Shown here in pieces: positions 42,204-53,368 of a stretch of DNA of 64,000 nt. The position numbers and the translations under genes are program-made. The notes beneath the pieces were generated by a model. That model made no database searches, was not told where the DNA came from, and worked only from the letters and a program-made list of their open reading frames with translations. Position 1 is the first letter of the stretch; each line of letters starts with the position of its first letter. The DNA lies in the NCBI GenBank assembly GCA_914767885.1, contig CAJZBQ010000053.1, positions 248,001 through 312,000 of the forward strand, given 5' to 3'. The DNA is from Blepharisma stoltei. Its lineage: Eukaryota > Ciliophora > Heterotrichea > Heterotrichida > Blepharismidae.

Positions 42204-43020
42204 TTAAAACGGATTAGGGTTTATTTTTAGGTACTCTTCTTCATCTGGAGTTGATTGGCGCCCTAAAATTGGATTTCTATGAGGGTATCTTCCATATCTC
42301 ACAATAAGATCTCTATGCATAATTTCAAATCTTGTAAACCCTTCCATTATTGGCTTAACATCTCCTCTTGCCTCTTCAACTAATCCATTCATGAGTCTAA
42401 CTCCTCCTCATCCTTGATCGAACTGATCGCCATCATATTACTAAGCATAGCCCAGTACCCAGAGATTTATAGGGTCGAGAAATTTTGGATAATATTTTTA
42501 GTTACTTGAAAATTTTTATATGAAAATCCTTTGGAAGGGATTGGTTTTCCAAAGTTTTAGAAAATTTTCAATAGTTTACTCAATCAAAAATGGGAGTAAG
42601 CATTAAATCGTGATGTTCCAGAAGCTCCGAATGCTCTAATGGCATATACAAAAACGATCTCTGGATTGGCCATAGCTGCTTATCGAAGCCCTTATTGATA
42701 GCATCTAAAGTAATAGCTTGAGCTTTAAGATCACCTGCAAATGCAGCTGGTGTGCCTTTAAATATGCTTCGGGTTCATTGGTCAAGCAAAAGAATTAAGG
42801 CAAGAGTTCCTCTTGGAGTTTCTGTCCAATCATCATGACGCCCTTCTAAAGCATTTTCCAGCTCATTGCCAACAAGATTTCTCATTTGCTCTGCAACTTC
42901 TGGAGGTGTTCTCCACCAAAAACTTCCAGTTTCTTTGATGTAATCAGTTTCACTCGTAAAGCCCCTGAATCAGAAATTAAGAATTTCTTCGCTTAATGCC
43001 ATAGTATTTGTAATACTCAT
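42204..43020 (-). CDS. DUF924-family protein
   Basis: After removing a 178-bp insert (42404-42581) the gene gives 212 residues. Family hallmarks are LNFWFRG at the start, WTETPRGTLALILLLDQ, FKGTPAAFAGD, LWPIQRSFLYMPLEHSE and, near the end, RYGRYPHRNPILGRQSTPDEEEYL. DUF924 proteins are TPR-like, common in bacteria and present in some eukaryotes; their biochemical role is unknown. The codon style (TGA for Trp) and the insert show it is fully adapted to this genome, so any transfer would be old. Confidence 0.88.
42404..42581. mobile_element. IES in the DUF924 gene (178 bp, ACTC repeats)
   Basis: The left end CTCCTCCTCATCCTTGATCG resembles a decayed family-1 end. The boundaries carry the direct repeat ACTC (42400-42403 and 42578-42581). 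Removal joins LTPIFDW to VRLMNGLVEEARG in frame. Confidence 0.75.
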
Positions 43021-43389
43021 CCTAATTATCAATTTTGAGAGCATATCAAGATATTTTAATACATAATTTAATATTAGCTTGGTTTAAGCTTAAACTAATT
43101 ACAATTTTTTATCTAGCGAAGACTATTTTTCAGTATGGCTTAAGTTTTATTGGGCTTCAGATTTGCATTTAGCAATAATAGAGTTAAATTTAGTATAATC
43201 TAATCCCTTTTCTTATAGTTAGATCCCGCCAAAAAGAATATAGAATGAATATTCATGGTTTTATATTTCAAACTAATGACTGGTAAAAATACAATATATT
43301 ACCTTTCTAAAAATCATTAAAGAAGAAATAAGCCAAAATATCTTGATTGTTCACAATTTTAACTACTTCTTAGTCTCTTATATTTCAAA
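43021..43389. other. Divergent intergenic region between the DUF924 and thymidine kinase genes
   Basis: AT-rich; nothing recognisable beyond the presumed promoters. Confidence 0.4.
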
Positions 43390-44010
43390 ATGGCAGATCC
43401 TTCTTACGCGCCAAATTACGACACCCCGGAAAAACTACCGCACAAGTCCTCCAGAGGTAAAAAAGGCGAAATCCAAGTGATTTACGGGCCAATGTTTTCA
43501 GGAAAATCAACAGAGCTCCTCAGACGTATCAGAAGATATCGAGTGAGAAATGACTCATGCATCCTGCTCAAGACCAAAGACAACCGATATGCCAATGACG
43601 AAGACAAAGTGGTGACGCATGATTTATTTAACTTCTTGGATGCTTTTTCTTGTGACTCTCTTTATGAATCAGACGTTGTCTCGGATACTCATGATGTCAT
43701 CGGCATCGACGAGGGACAGTTCTTCCCAGACATAATTCCATTTGTAGAGGACATGGCAAATAGAGGCAAAATTGTAATTGTGGCTTGCTTGGACTCTGAT
43801 TTCAGAAGGGAACCGTTTGGAACGATTTGTCAACTGATTGCGAAAGCTGAAAGAGTTACGAAATTATGTAGCATTTGCCATTATTGTAAAGGAGACGCAG
43901 CGTTCACTGCAAGATTGAGCAGTGAGCAAGCCGTTAAAGTGATTGGAGGAGCTGATAAATACAAGCCTGTTTGCAGGACATGCTTTTTTTCTCATGGGCA
44001 TGTGGTATAA
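43390..44010 (+). CDS. TK1: Thymidine kinase (TK1-type)
   Basis: 206 residues, uninterrupted. Walker A is GPMFSGKST near residues 33-41, followed by ELLRRIRRYR and the Walker-B-like segment GIDEGQFFPD. The zinc-site cysteines appear as LCSICH and CRTCFF, and the lasso region between them is typical of TK1. The enzyme phosphorylates thymidine with ATP for dTTP salvage. The N-terminal 28 residues are a polar extension. No TGA codon occurs. Confidence 0.95.
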   Translation: MADPSYAPNYDTPEKLPHKSSRGKKGEIQVIYGPMFSGKSTELLRRIRRYRVRNDSCILLKTKDNRYANDEDKVVTHDLFNFLDAFSCDSLYESDVVSDTHDVIGIDEGQFFPDIIPFVEDMANRGKIVIVACLDSDFRREPFGTICQLIAKAERVTKLCSICHYCKGDAAFTARLSSEQAVKVIGGADKYKPVCRTCFFSHGHVV

Positions 44011-44365
44011 TATAGGTAATGAAATTAATCAATTTATTTTCAAATTGCATTACAAATTCTTAAAAGTAAATTTATGCTTCTATTTTTTAACCTTATGCTC
44101 CAAAAAATACCAACAAAAATGCAGTAATTAATTATTTAATTATTCTGCCTTTTGTTAATATTTTTTGATAAAATAACTTTAAAAAAGTCTTATCTACTTA
44201 AATAAATATGCCGTAAGAAAGAGTCAGCAAATACCATATTCTTTTGTTATGAATAGAATAGAATGCTAATTAAGATTAATAGACAAAGTGGGAGCTACTC
44301 TATAATAATCTAAGTTAAGAAATTCCATAGCCTCGCAACACTATTCAATTGCGAAGAAAATAATT
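44011..44365. other. Intergenic region between TK and CK1 genes
   Basis: AT-rich. An ORF at 43943-44131 is a shadow of the TK gene end. No repeat is seen. Confidence 0.4.
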
Positions 44366-45742
44366 ATGGAAGTTGGTCAAGTGATAAACAAGAAATATAT
44401 CATAAGGAAGCATATTGGGAGCGGATCATTTGGAAAAGTGTTCAAAGGGAGAGACACATTAACTGGAAAAGCTGTAGCAATTAAGAGCGAAGACCTCCAT
44501 TGTAGATTTCCAAAACTCATCCCAGAAGCAAACTTCCTAAATTCTTTGAAAAATGGAACTGGTATCCCTGCGCTCCACTTTCATGGCTCAAATGGCACTT
44601 GCAACTATCTGGTTATGGAACTTCTGGGCCGGTCTTTGGACAAAATTTTTAAATTCTGTCATGGAGTATTTAGTTTAAAAACTATGTTGATTTTGGCTCA
44701 TCAAATGATTGAGAGAATTAAGTTTGTCCATAAGAAAGGAATTGTACATAGAGATATCAAGCCACAAAATTTTGCGATTGGTCTAAGAGAAAATAGTAAC
44801 AAAGTCTATCTCATTGATTTTGGGCTTGCAAAGCGATTTATGGATGAGAAAACTCATAAGCATGTAGAGTATAAAGAAAACAGAGGGCTAGTAGGAACTC
44901 TTTGGTATATTTCTATTAATACACATTTGGGAATAGAGTACAGTAGAAGAGATGATTTAGAAAGTATTGGATATTTGCTTAGCTATTTCATGCAAGGCTA
45001 CTTACCATGGCAAACTAATGATACTTTGTTAATGAGCGTGGATTGTTGCACAATTCTCGAAAAAAAGCAGACCACACGACTTGAAGAGCTTTACTACGGA
45101 TATCCGAATGAGTTTGTTCGATTTATGATGCACATTAAAGGGCTGAGATTTGATGAAAAACCGAACTATAAATACTTAAAAGGGCTTATAGAGAATATTG
45201 CTTCAAGAGAAGGTATCAATTTGAATGATCGAATTGGCTGAGATGAAACCACAAGAAGTGCTACACCGAAGCCAGATGCTGAAAGAAAGGGTTTTAGAAA
45301 AAAAAAAGTTATCCATAGAGTAAGGTCTGCTCAGCTAGATAATGGCCGGGGCTCTCAAAACTCTAATGGTAAAAATTCTGAAAAGAATGAATCAACAAAA
45401 TTAACCCCAGTGCTGCATGACTATAGAGGACCAATTTTTGAAAACAAAGAAATCATTATGCTTGAGCGAGTTAAGACTCTTGGAGCTGGTACAGAATTTG
45501 ATAGTGCCTCAGATACCAACTCTCGCGAGATATTCGGACTTATAGAAAAAGATTGTGGCTCAGTAGAAAAGACAAGATCTTTTGAAAGAGATCCAGCATA
45601 CAAAATCACACCTGTCTTGGAAGACTACAAAGGGCCTGCTTTTAAAGATAAACACACAATAATGATCAAGAGAAAAAAAGAATTTCCCAAAATATCTATT
45701 GATTTTGCTAGCAGCAATGAATCAAATGATAGCAATTCATAA
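44366..45742 (+). CDS. Casein kinase 1 family protein kinase
   Basis: 458 residues with one TGA-Trp after the kinase domain (NDRIGW). Catalytic features are the glycine loop IGSGSFGKVFKG, AIKSE, HRDIKPQNF near residue 128, LIDFGLAKRF near 150, and GTLWYISINTHLG in place of the usual GTARYASINTHLG. After the kinase domain comes a tail with two related repeats of about 25 residues, starting TPVLHDYRGPIFENK and TPVLEDYKGPAFKDK. CK1 enzymes phosphorylate many targets including ciliary and clock proteins. The tail repeats suggest a docking module. Confidence 0.93.
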
Positions 45743-45797
45743 TTTCAACTGGCTTTATAAATAACTGATAAAAATACTTAATAAAAATTAAAACTAT

Positions 45798-48700
45798 TTA
45801 ATTATTATCGATGCTGCCAGGAGAAATTTTTGAAGAAGACTTGAAATTCAAGCTCTTGCCGCTTATCTTTGTCGTTGTATTTTTAAAAGTAAAAGCAAAT
45901 TGAAATAAAGCACTTGTGTCGTGCCCTTTCGCTCTGTAGAGAAGACTTGGGTATTTTTTCCTCATTACTAAATATCCATAAGTTCCAATAATTATTCAGC
46001 CCGCAAACAAAGTTACTATCCAAGCTGGCGAGGAATCATCAACTACTGTATGTATTATAGCTAAAATCGAAATCCACAGCACAGCTACTAGAGTTATAAA
46101 TTCCCATCAACTGTACCTCTGGTAATTATAAGGCTTATATTTGTGTATGAATAACGTATACAGCGCTATAACGACAATAAATAGAACTGCATGAGCTGTA
46201 GATTGAGCTCTCTTGATGGTCTTATTCATCACAATTAATGACACTTGGATCACTGTTTTTATCATCAAAAACAAAGGCAAGGTTTTGACATGCAATTGAT
46301 TTTGAAATTCTTGCCAAAGAGGTCTGCAAAATACAGCCAAAGGCTCATAAGTTATCAAGGCAAGAATGGACAAAATAACATAAATGATATGAGTTTCTTT
46401 CCAGCAAAACTGATAGCAGTCCTTTGCAAGAAAGCTATCAGTAAAATTATTCCCAATTGCTTCATCGCAGACAAAAATATCTAGAAGCACTGATACAAAA
46501 GGAATAAAGCACAAATTTCCTAATAAAGGCATCAAGAAGTCTCCAAACTGATCCAAATATTTAAAAATAAGGAAATCATATCGCTCATTCAATTGAAATA
46601 AAATTGTCACACACAAGCATATCCACAGTAGGCAAAGCCCCAAAACAAAGTCACAAACTGCCCAGAAAACTCCATTTTGAAGCTTAATAATATTTGCTAA
46701 ATTCAAGGAAATAGCATTTGAGAAATTGGAGAGTAGCTCGAAAATATTCGAGAAATCAGGCCCCATTGAAATGATTTGAAAGAACTCAATCCCAATTGTG
46801 ACCCCAACAACAAAATCCTGGATTGAAATTTCTTGTTTTTCTTTCAAAGTTTCAATTTTTACATTCCACCAACGTCTCCAAATATAATATGTGATCACCG
46901 CTGTGATTAATGCAATAGCGAAGCATATACAAAACACAACAGCTCGGCCTTTTGTAAAAGTAACTACTTTAGAGCTAGGAAAAGGACAATCACTGTCTTC
47001 ATTCCTTAAATCAGTAGGCTTGAATATTGAATTATCTCCATATATAAATGGTTGAGATATTGTTAATAATTTTGCGCTATATGGATTAAATAGTCCTATA
47101 TGATAGATTGATAGAGTGCCATTGATAACTTGATTAGAGTCAATAGTAATAGTAGTAAACTCATTATCGTTGCTTCCATGAGCTATTGAAGTAACTCCCA
47201 TACATCCTACAATTTTTATGCTTCTTATTGTCTCGTTTAACTTATATGGGTCTGTATAGTCCTGCCCTCTGTTTATCATGCTATCAAGGGCATTTGCTAA
47301 GAGATAAGTTGAGTCAAAAAAATTGCATTGATAATCACTAGGGATTGCCCCATATTTTGTCTTAAGCTTGGCATAAAGGCTTTTTCCGAATTCTCCAACT
47401 CAGACAGAGCCTTGAAAAGTCATCATTGGAACTCCAACTTCATATCTTTTATATAAATACTGGTCCGAGAATCCCATTTCAATCATAATGCCTCCTGATG
47501 AAGTAGCAAAAACTATGTCTCCTTTTCTTGCACCCAAGTCATAAAAATGCTCTAATATATAACCAAATGTTGTTCCTGAGTACAAAAATATTACAACCAA
47601 CCTTGCATTGGAATTGTATATTCCTTTGATAACGTCAATATAGTCAGCTGATTGTTCTCTTGTCAACTCCGGCGGGATTGCTCTTGTTTCTTCAGGATTA
47701 AGAATATTTAATCCGTTTTGCTCTGCAACTTGCTTGAACCACTGATAGCAGCCGATTCCATAAGTTTCATTGCCATATAGTATAGCGAACGACCTTCATC
47801 CCAAACTTTTTATCAAAGGTGCAACATCGGTGGCTAGTAGCGCATCAGAAAGCTGCACCCTTGTATATCATGGATAAAGTTCAGTTGAATTTAATTTCGG
47901 AGCTGAGTTGCAAGAGCCAATAACTGGAAGAGTCACATTTAATTGGTTGAACGTCGCCATTGTTCCTATCACAACTGACGATGGAAAAGAGCCAACATGC
48001 CCTAATCCAAATTTATCTATATCTTTCTTGAAGCAGGAATAACCGTATATAGGATCATATGAAGTGGCTCCACAATCGAAAAAGAATAAACTCATTTGAA
48101 AATTCCGCAGAATGTCTAACTCTACTTGGTTTACCATTGAAACTACCATAGATGCGCCTCGGGCGTAAATTGGAACATTTAAATCTGGCACACCCCCAGG
48201 GTTTATTGTGCCAGCATTTATACTAATTGGTAAAATTGTTTTGGATGATATAGGTACGGTTGCTGAATTTCCTAAGAAAACGATTGGCTTTGTTATTGAG
48301 ACATTTGTTGTATTTAAATTTCCTACTATAGTCCTCTTTCCATTATGAAAATTGACTAACCCCCCCTCTGTGAGTGAACAAAAGCATTTTGTTCACTCAC
48401 GGAGGGTTTAAATTTTTTTTTTAAAACATTTATATAGCTAGGGAGATGACAAGCACGGGGCTTTTTTGGCTTGAAAGCAAGTCAAAAAAGCCCCGTGCTA
48501 GATATCCTCCCTAACTATATATAAATTTTATAGAAAAATTTTCTTTCTAAATTTTAAAAAAATCCTTATTCTCAAAAATTGGGAAACAAATATTAATTTA
48601 ATATATAAAATTTATGTTTTAAAACGCAATTTGTTTAAAATTAAACAGAATTAGCTTGAAATTTCATTATACTAATTATCACTTATATATCAATTTTTTT

Positions 48701-50236
48701 CATAAAAAATTTTTTTCTATTAGAGAAATTTTAGTTCACTTACGGAGGGTGGGTTTTTTGGGCAAAAAATAGAAATTTTTCCAATGTTTTTGTTCACTCA
48801 CGGAGGGGGAGTAAGGAAAGCTGAGATTTACAGAAATGTGAAACACATACTGAATCAAGGCTTTTCTTAAGTTGATAAGAGTTTTCGACTGAGGAGCTGT
48901 TAAGTAACGAAATAATGAAGTTGATAGAGTTCATCAAAAAATCTTCATTTGAGAACGAAAACTCTTGCCCAGCCTCCGTAATTGCCAAGCTTCCATCTAC
49001 AATTGTCTGATAATAGCTTTCTTTTCCTAATAAAATTCCATTTCCTACTATCATAAGCTTACTGGAAATAAGTGCATTCTGCAAAATCATCGATTCATAA
49101 GAATCTGTAAACAGATAAAATAAGCTTTTTCCAGAAGATGCCACTAAATGAGCAATAATTTCGTCAATTTTTGAATTTGACTCAATAATTACACTTGAAA
49201 AATCTTCTGAAAGAGCAAATATGGAGTCTCGAAGAAATGAATTCTGGTTCGAATTAAAAATGAAACCTTCAGTCCAATTGAAAAATTTGAGTAGGGCACA
49301 GAGTGAGCTTTGGTAGTTTTCTCTTGAAGAGACAGCTGAATACGTCCATGATCCATATTGCTTTAAGGAGTCTTCTACTACAAAATGAGCAATACTGAGT
49401 TCTTCACATGCACTTGAAAGCTGAAAATGATCTAATGCATTTTCCGACAAATCAATCAGGATTTTGTTAGTTTCTGCCATGTGAAGAAAAGCTAGGGCTT
49501 CGTGCAAGTCAGATGTGGATAATTTGGTTATTAAATCAGGAGTTGAACTGCTTTCTCATAATTCAATAATCGAAGCTAACGGAGAGTACACCATTACTTC
49601 AAGTGCATATGACGAAATAGAAAGCTAGTTAGTTATTAAGATTTATAGAGAGAAGCTCGCTGCAATTATACAAGGACTATCTCCAGTCGTAATTTTCTCT
49701 TCGTCTGCTCGCCAGTTCGTATGCGACCTTTCAAAGGTTGCGTCTGCCGGATTAGTACGTGCGCTTGCACCCCTGTAGTTGAGTGAATCGCACCGCCGTA
49801 CTTTATGTAACATTAAAAATTAAAAAGGGTTGAATTTTCTGGTCAACTCTTAGCCAAGATGAAAACCCGAAGCCCAGGGCGCAGCTCCTGGCTTCATGCT
49901 GGGGAATAGCCCCGATTGGTCCGAATGAACACCATTAACTATGCAGGGAAATCCCTTTCCAACTTTCGGACCCATCTCCCACTAGGCAAAAACTTGGCAT
50001 TTGGATTAAAGCATGCAGTTGGCCAAACCGACATTGCGCTTCACCAACCAAGAAAATCTAGCCGAATACACATTCATGAATTCCATCCTCCCTTCCTCAA
50101 GGTCCCTGAGCACTCTGATAGGATTTAAAAGATTGGTTGGTTCTCGCAATTTTAATGTCTATGACTAAATAGGAAGCAATAAAACCAAAATAATTGAAAA
50201 TCTTCCAAGGAAGAGTGAATACTCAATATTTACCAT
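45798..50236 (-). CDS. Receptor with periplasmic-binding-protein-like ectodomain and polytopic membrane domain
   Basis: The ATG at 50234-50236 starts a signal peptide (MVNIEYSLFLGRFSIILVLL). Removal of a retroposon (49626-50177) and a family-1 MITE (48359-48813) gives 1143 residues. The ectodomain of roughly 700 residues resembles the ANF-receptor/leucine-binding fold (VAPLIKSLGWRSFAILYGN, IPPELTREQSADYIDVIKG and LVVIFLYSGTTFGYILEH are typical). It is followed by about nine hydrophobic helices from AVVFCICFAIALITAV to AWIVTLFAGWIIIGTYGYL and a short cytoplasmic tail. The architecture is like class C GPCRs, but the membrane part lacks motifs I could assign to that class. A chemosensory receptor is likely. 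It is convergent with CK1, 55 bp apart. Confidence 0.85.
48359..48813. mobile_element. Family-1 MITE/IES in the receptor gene, carrying a nested hairpin element
   Basis: TA-flanked (48357-48358 and 48812-48813), with ends CCCCCCCTCTGTGAGTGAAC and GTTCACTCACGGAGGGGGAG. Excision joins SQLSLV to NFHNGKRTIVG. It is longer than other copies because of the insertion at 48435-48519. Confidence 0.9.
48435..48519. mobile_element. Hairpin element nested in the MITE (85 bp)
   Basis: The two arms, AGCACGGGGCTTTTTTGGCT and its complement, form a strong foldback. The outer ends TATAGCTAGGGAG and CTCCCTAACTATA belong to the TATAG group. It sits inside the AT-rich left part of the family-1 element. Confidence 0.85.
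49626..50177 (-). mobile_element. Retroposon 8 in the receptor signal-peptide region
   Basis: 18-bp direct repeats TATGACGAAATAGAAAGC (49608-49625) and TATGACTAAATAGGAAGC (50160-50177) differ at two positions. Read on the minus strand the element starts ACATTAAAATTGCG and ends in a short TTAGT-like tail. It shares its start with the element at 24551-25030. Confidence 0.88.
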
Positions 50237-51356
50237 AAAATATAGGTATAGCTGTTATAAATAAAAAATTAAAACCTTTTTAAGTCCAAGAAACTAATTA
50301 ACTCCAAAATTTGTTTTAGTTTTCTTTATTTTATAGAGTGCAGTTTATTGAATGACTTCAAAATAATACAATTAATAGTTTATGATCTGTATAACAATAC
50401 TTCAGGTGAATAATATTGTGGTGTCGAATTTATAACTTGCCCTTATTAGTTCGCCATAAATTAGAAACAGAATTTAAATTTGAAGTCTCATTATTGACTT
50501 TATAACGATAAATATCAAAATATATTACTAGTTCCAAAAATTCGAGCTCTTATTGCTGCTCAAATATTTAAGCATTACTTAATCATAGAGTCAGAAACTC
50601 TCTTATTGCTTCTTTGGCCTAAAAAGAAAAATGTAAAATTTTGGCTTCATAAATTATTATTTTGATATATCATTATTTTTATAAGAATTTAGTTTAAAAT
50701 ATATCTAGCTAAGGAATCAATTCCTGGATGCTCAAATTATCTTAATTTTTCCCCGAACCTATAAGTGTTGTAAAAGAATTTGAGAAATGGCTATGACCTT
50801 ATAAATATGGTCATGGGTAGAGACAACTATGAATATTGAACAAAAACAGTAAATGAAAAAATTTAACTCTTTTTACTGGGATTAATATTATAAATATTTT
50901 TAAGTCCTTCCTAAGAATTAGGAGCATAAGAATTTTGATATAATTTGAAAAATCCTGACTCTTATCCTCCGGTATCGAGATTTTTTTTAACTCAGTGGAT
51001 TTTTGTGATAAAACATAGCTTTTCTTTATAAAGCTAATGCCGCAAATATTTAAATTTGGAACTTATTTATTTTATAAAATTATTAAAATTTAAAAAGAGG
51101 CAAGATATTTATTTATAGTAAATTTTACTTATATATAAATAAATAAAAATTTTTGCCAGCTCTAGGAAGTAGCTAATTAAGAGTTTCCCAATTCTTTGCT
51201 CCTCACAGAAAAATGGAGTAGGTGCTTACAATTAATTTATCTAAAATAAGGCTTAGACCTTAACATGCATAGATAATCATTATTATATATCTTTCATCTC
51301 ATTTGCCAATTTTGTAATTATTAAACTTAAGCGGTTTTTGTGTTAAATAATAGCGA
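50237..51356. other. Intergenic region (1.1 kb)
   Basis: AT-rich and without ORFs, MITE ends or RNA genes that I can recognise on either strand. Confidence 0.45.
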
Positions 51357-52740
51357 TTAAGATGATATATTAAGTTTAGGCACACTTAATTTTCTAAAGC
51401 AGTAGACAGTTCGCAGTAATATATATAGCAAACTAGCTAATGATATCACATAAGTGGGATGAAAACTCAGCGCTGTGAGCACCCAAAGCTGCAACGCAAT
51501 AAAAAATGCCTCAATTAAAATGATTCTGTAAAACGTCTTCAAAGGATCTTGGAAAAAATGTGAAAGAAAATACGTCTCGTTTTTCCCAGGTTCACAGCTG
51601 TTAAACATCCCAACTGCCTTTCAGTATTCGCCTTTATAAAACACAATTTGTCCTTTTGAGTAATTTTTGTCATGACTTCACTCTTCAGCTTGCCCTTCAT
51701 ACCTTGCCTGTGTCCAATCCCCTAATGAAATTGCATAAAAATTCAATTCAACGCTCCTTTTCCTCATTAATTCCACTAAATAAAGCAAAAAAGTGACGAA
51801 TGTCAATGTTGACATCGCATTTAAATAAGCAGCTGTATAGACAATAAACCCATGAGAGGGCAAAAACTTATAACTCCCCCGCCCTCCGTAAGTGAACAAA
51901 ATCATTAGAAAAGTCGCTATTTTTTGCCCAAAAACCCACCCTCTGTGAATGAACAAAAATTGCTTAATAGAAAAATTTTTTATGAAAAAAAAAAATTTAT
52001 AAGTGATAATTAGTATAATGAAATCTTGAGCTAATTCTGTTTAATTTTAAACAAATTGTGTTTTAAAACATAAATTTTATAAATTAAATTAATATTTGCT
52101 TCCCAACTTTTGCGAATTAGGATTTTTTTAAATTTCGAAAACAAAAATTTCTTAATATTTATAAATAATTTTTTTTTAAAAAAATAAATTATTAACCCCC
52201 TCCGTGAGTGAAGTAAGGTAAATATCCAGCACAATACATTGCTTCTAGAGTATGTAGCAAAATTTGCTGTAGTGAGTAAAAGCAGTCGCTGCATCCTTCT
52301 GAGTATCTAGATTTTGCAGATCCTTGGGAAAAGTAAAGATAAGCTATAAAAGGGCACACTAAATTAAGCAGGAGGCTATAGGATAACTCAAAGAACAGCA
52401 TTGCGATACTGTGAACTATAGTTACAGTGTAGCTAATTCCTATGAATGTCAGTCCTAAAAACTTCAAGCTCCGTTTTAGAGGATCACGGAGATAGAGGTA
52501 CATATAAAGTGCCTGAATAAAGCGGCGAGATAGGAAAAAAGTATTGAAACTAAGCAAGGCAAAGTTGTAGTTGTAATAGGAGGTCCCATATAGAGCGATA
52601 TTGATGTTCATCATATGAATGAAGATCATGATAGTGCATTCCAGCTCAAAATACAATTTTGAGTCCTTTTTTGCGTTTATTCCATCCAGAGTTGCTTTTA
52701 AAGCGTCTAAATTTATTGTCTTTCTTTCTTTAGATTTCAT
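51357..52740 (-). CDS. Multi-pass membrane protein of unknown function
   Basis: The ATG at 52740 starts MKSKERKTINLDALK. After removing the family-1 MITE at 51873-52215 the product is 346 residues. About seven or eight hydrophobic segments are visible, for example FLGLTFIGISYTVTIVHSIA, IVYTAAYLNAMSTLTFVTFL and IILIEAFFIALQLWVLTAL. A Cys-containing loop (YSEGCSDCFYSLQQ) and a long loop near the C-terminus (YSKGQIVFYKGEYWKAVG) stand out. I do not recognise the family. Confidence 0.75.
51873..52215. mobile_element. Family-1 MITE/IES in the membrane-protein gene
   Basis: TA-flanked (51871-51872 and 52214-52215), in inverted orientation relative to most copies. Excision joins GYLPY to KFLPSHGFIV, repairing a loop between helices. 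Left in place, the element keeps the frame open for some codons on both sides. Confidence 0.9.
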
Positions 52741-53368
52741 TAAAACTCTTTATTTAAGGAAACCATGATATCAGTAGAAATTTAAGTATGAAAATAAATT
52801 AATTAAAATTTAAATATACTAGGCAGAGCATAATAAATGGAACTTGTGACGATTATAATGGCTTCTAAGAAAAGCAAATAATCCGTTAACCGCTAATCCA
52901 TGAATTCTATGCTTAATATAATAAGTTAACTAACTTCCCCCTCTTCCTTAGCAAACAAAATATTTGTTCGGTCATGGGGGGTTATATTTTTATTTTACAA
53001 AATTTATATATTTTTCAAATTTAAAAGATCCGGATTCGAAATAATTTTAAAATTAATTTGTAAAATTTATGTTTTAAATGCAAGCTATTTAAAATTAAAT
53101 AGAATTAACTAGAAATTTCAGTATAATAATTATTACTTATATATCAAAATGATTTTCTTAACAAATTTTTTATATTAAAATACTTTTGTTCTTCCACGTA
53201 AGGTGGGTTTTTTGCCAGAATTAGGGATATTTCTAATTTTTTTGTTCGCTAGCTCAGGGAGTAAGAAAAGCATCTATATTAATAAGTATTGAGCTTAGAC
53301 AAAACAGCATAAATCTTTTTAATCATGATTTTTGAATCCAATTAAAATATCTCGCGCAATAATATTAA
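52741..53368. other. Divergent intergenic region with a family-1 MITE (52933-53263)
   Basis: The MITE is TA-flanked with ends CTTCCCCCTCTTCCTTAGC and GTTCGCTAGCTCAGGGAG, and shows the common internal motif order. The remainder is AT-rich and presumably promoter. Confidence 0.7.
52933..53263. mobile_element. Family-1 MITE, intergenic
   Basis: A moderately decayed copy with TA at 52931-52932 and 53262-53263. Internal motifs AATTTATGTTTTAAA, AATTAAATAGAATTA and ATTACTTATATATC are recognisable. Confidence 0.75.

Noticed and set aside
42204..43020. DUF924 gene as recent bacterial transfer.
   Set aside because: It uses TGA for Trp and carries a germline insert, so it is long resident; DUF924 also occurs in other eukaryotes. 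Origin cannot be told without a tree.
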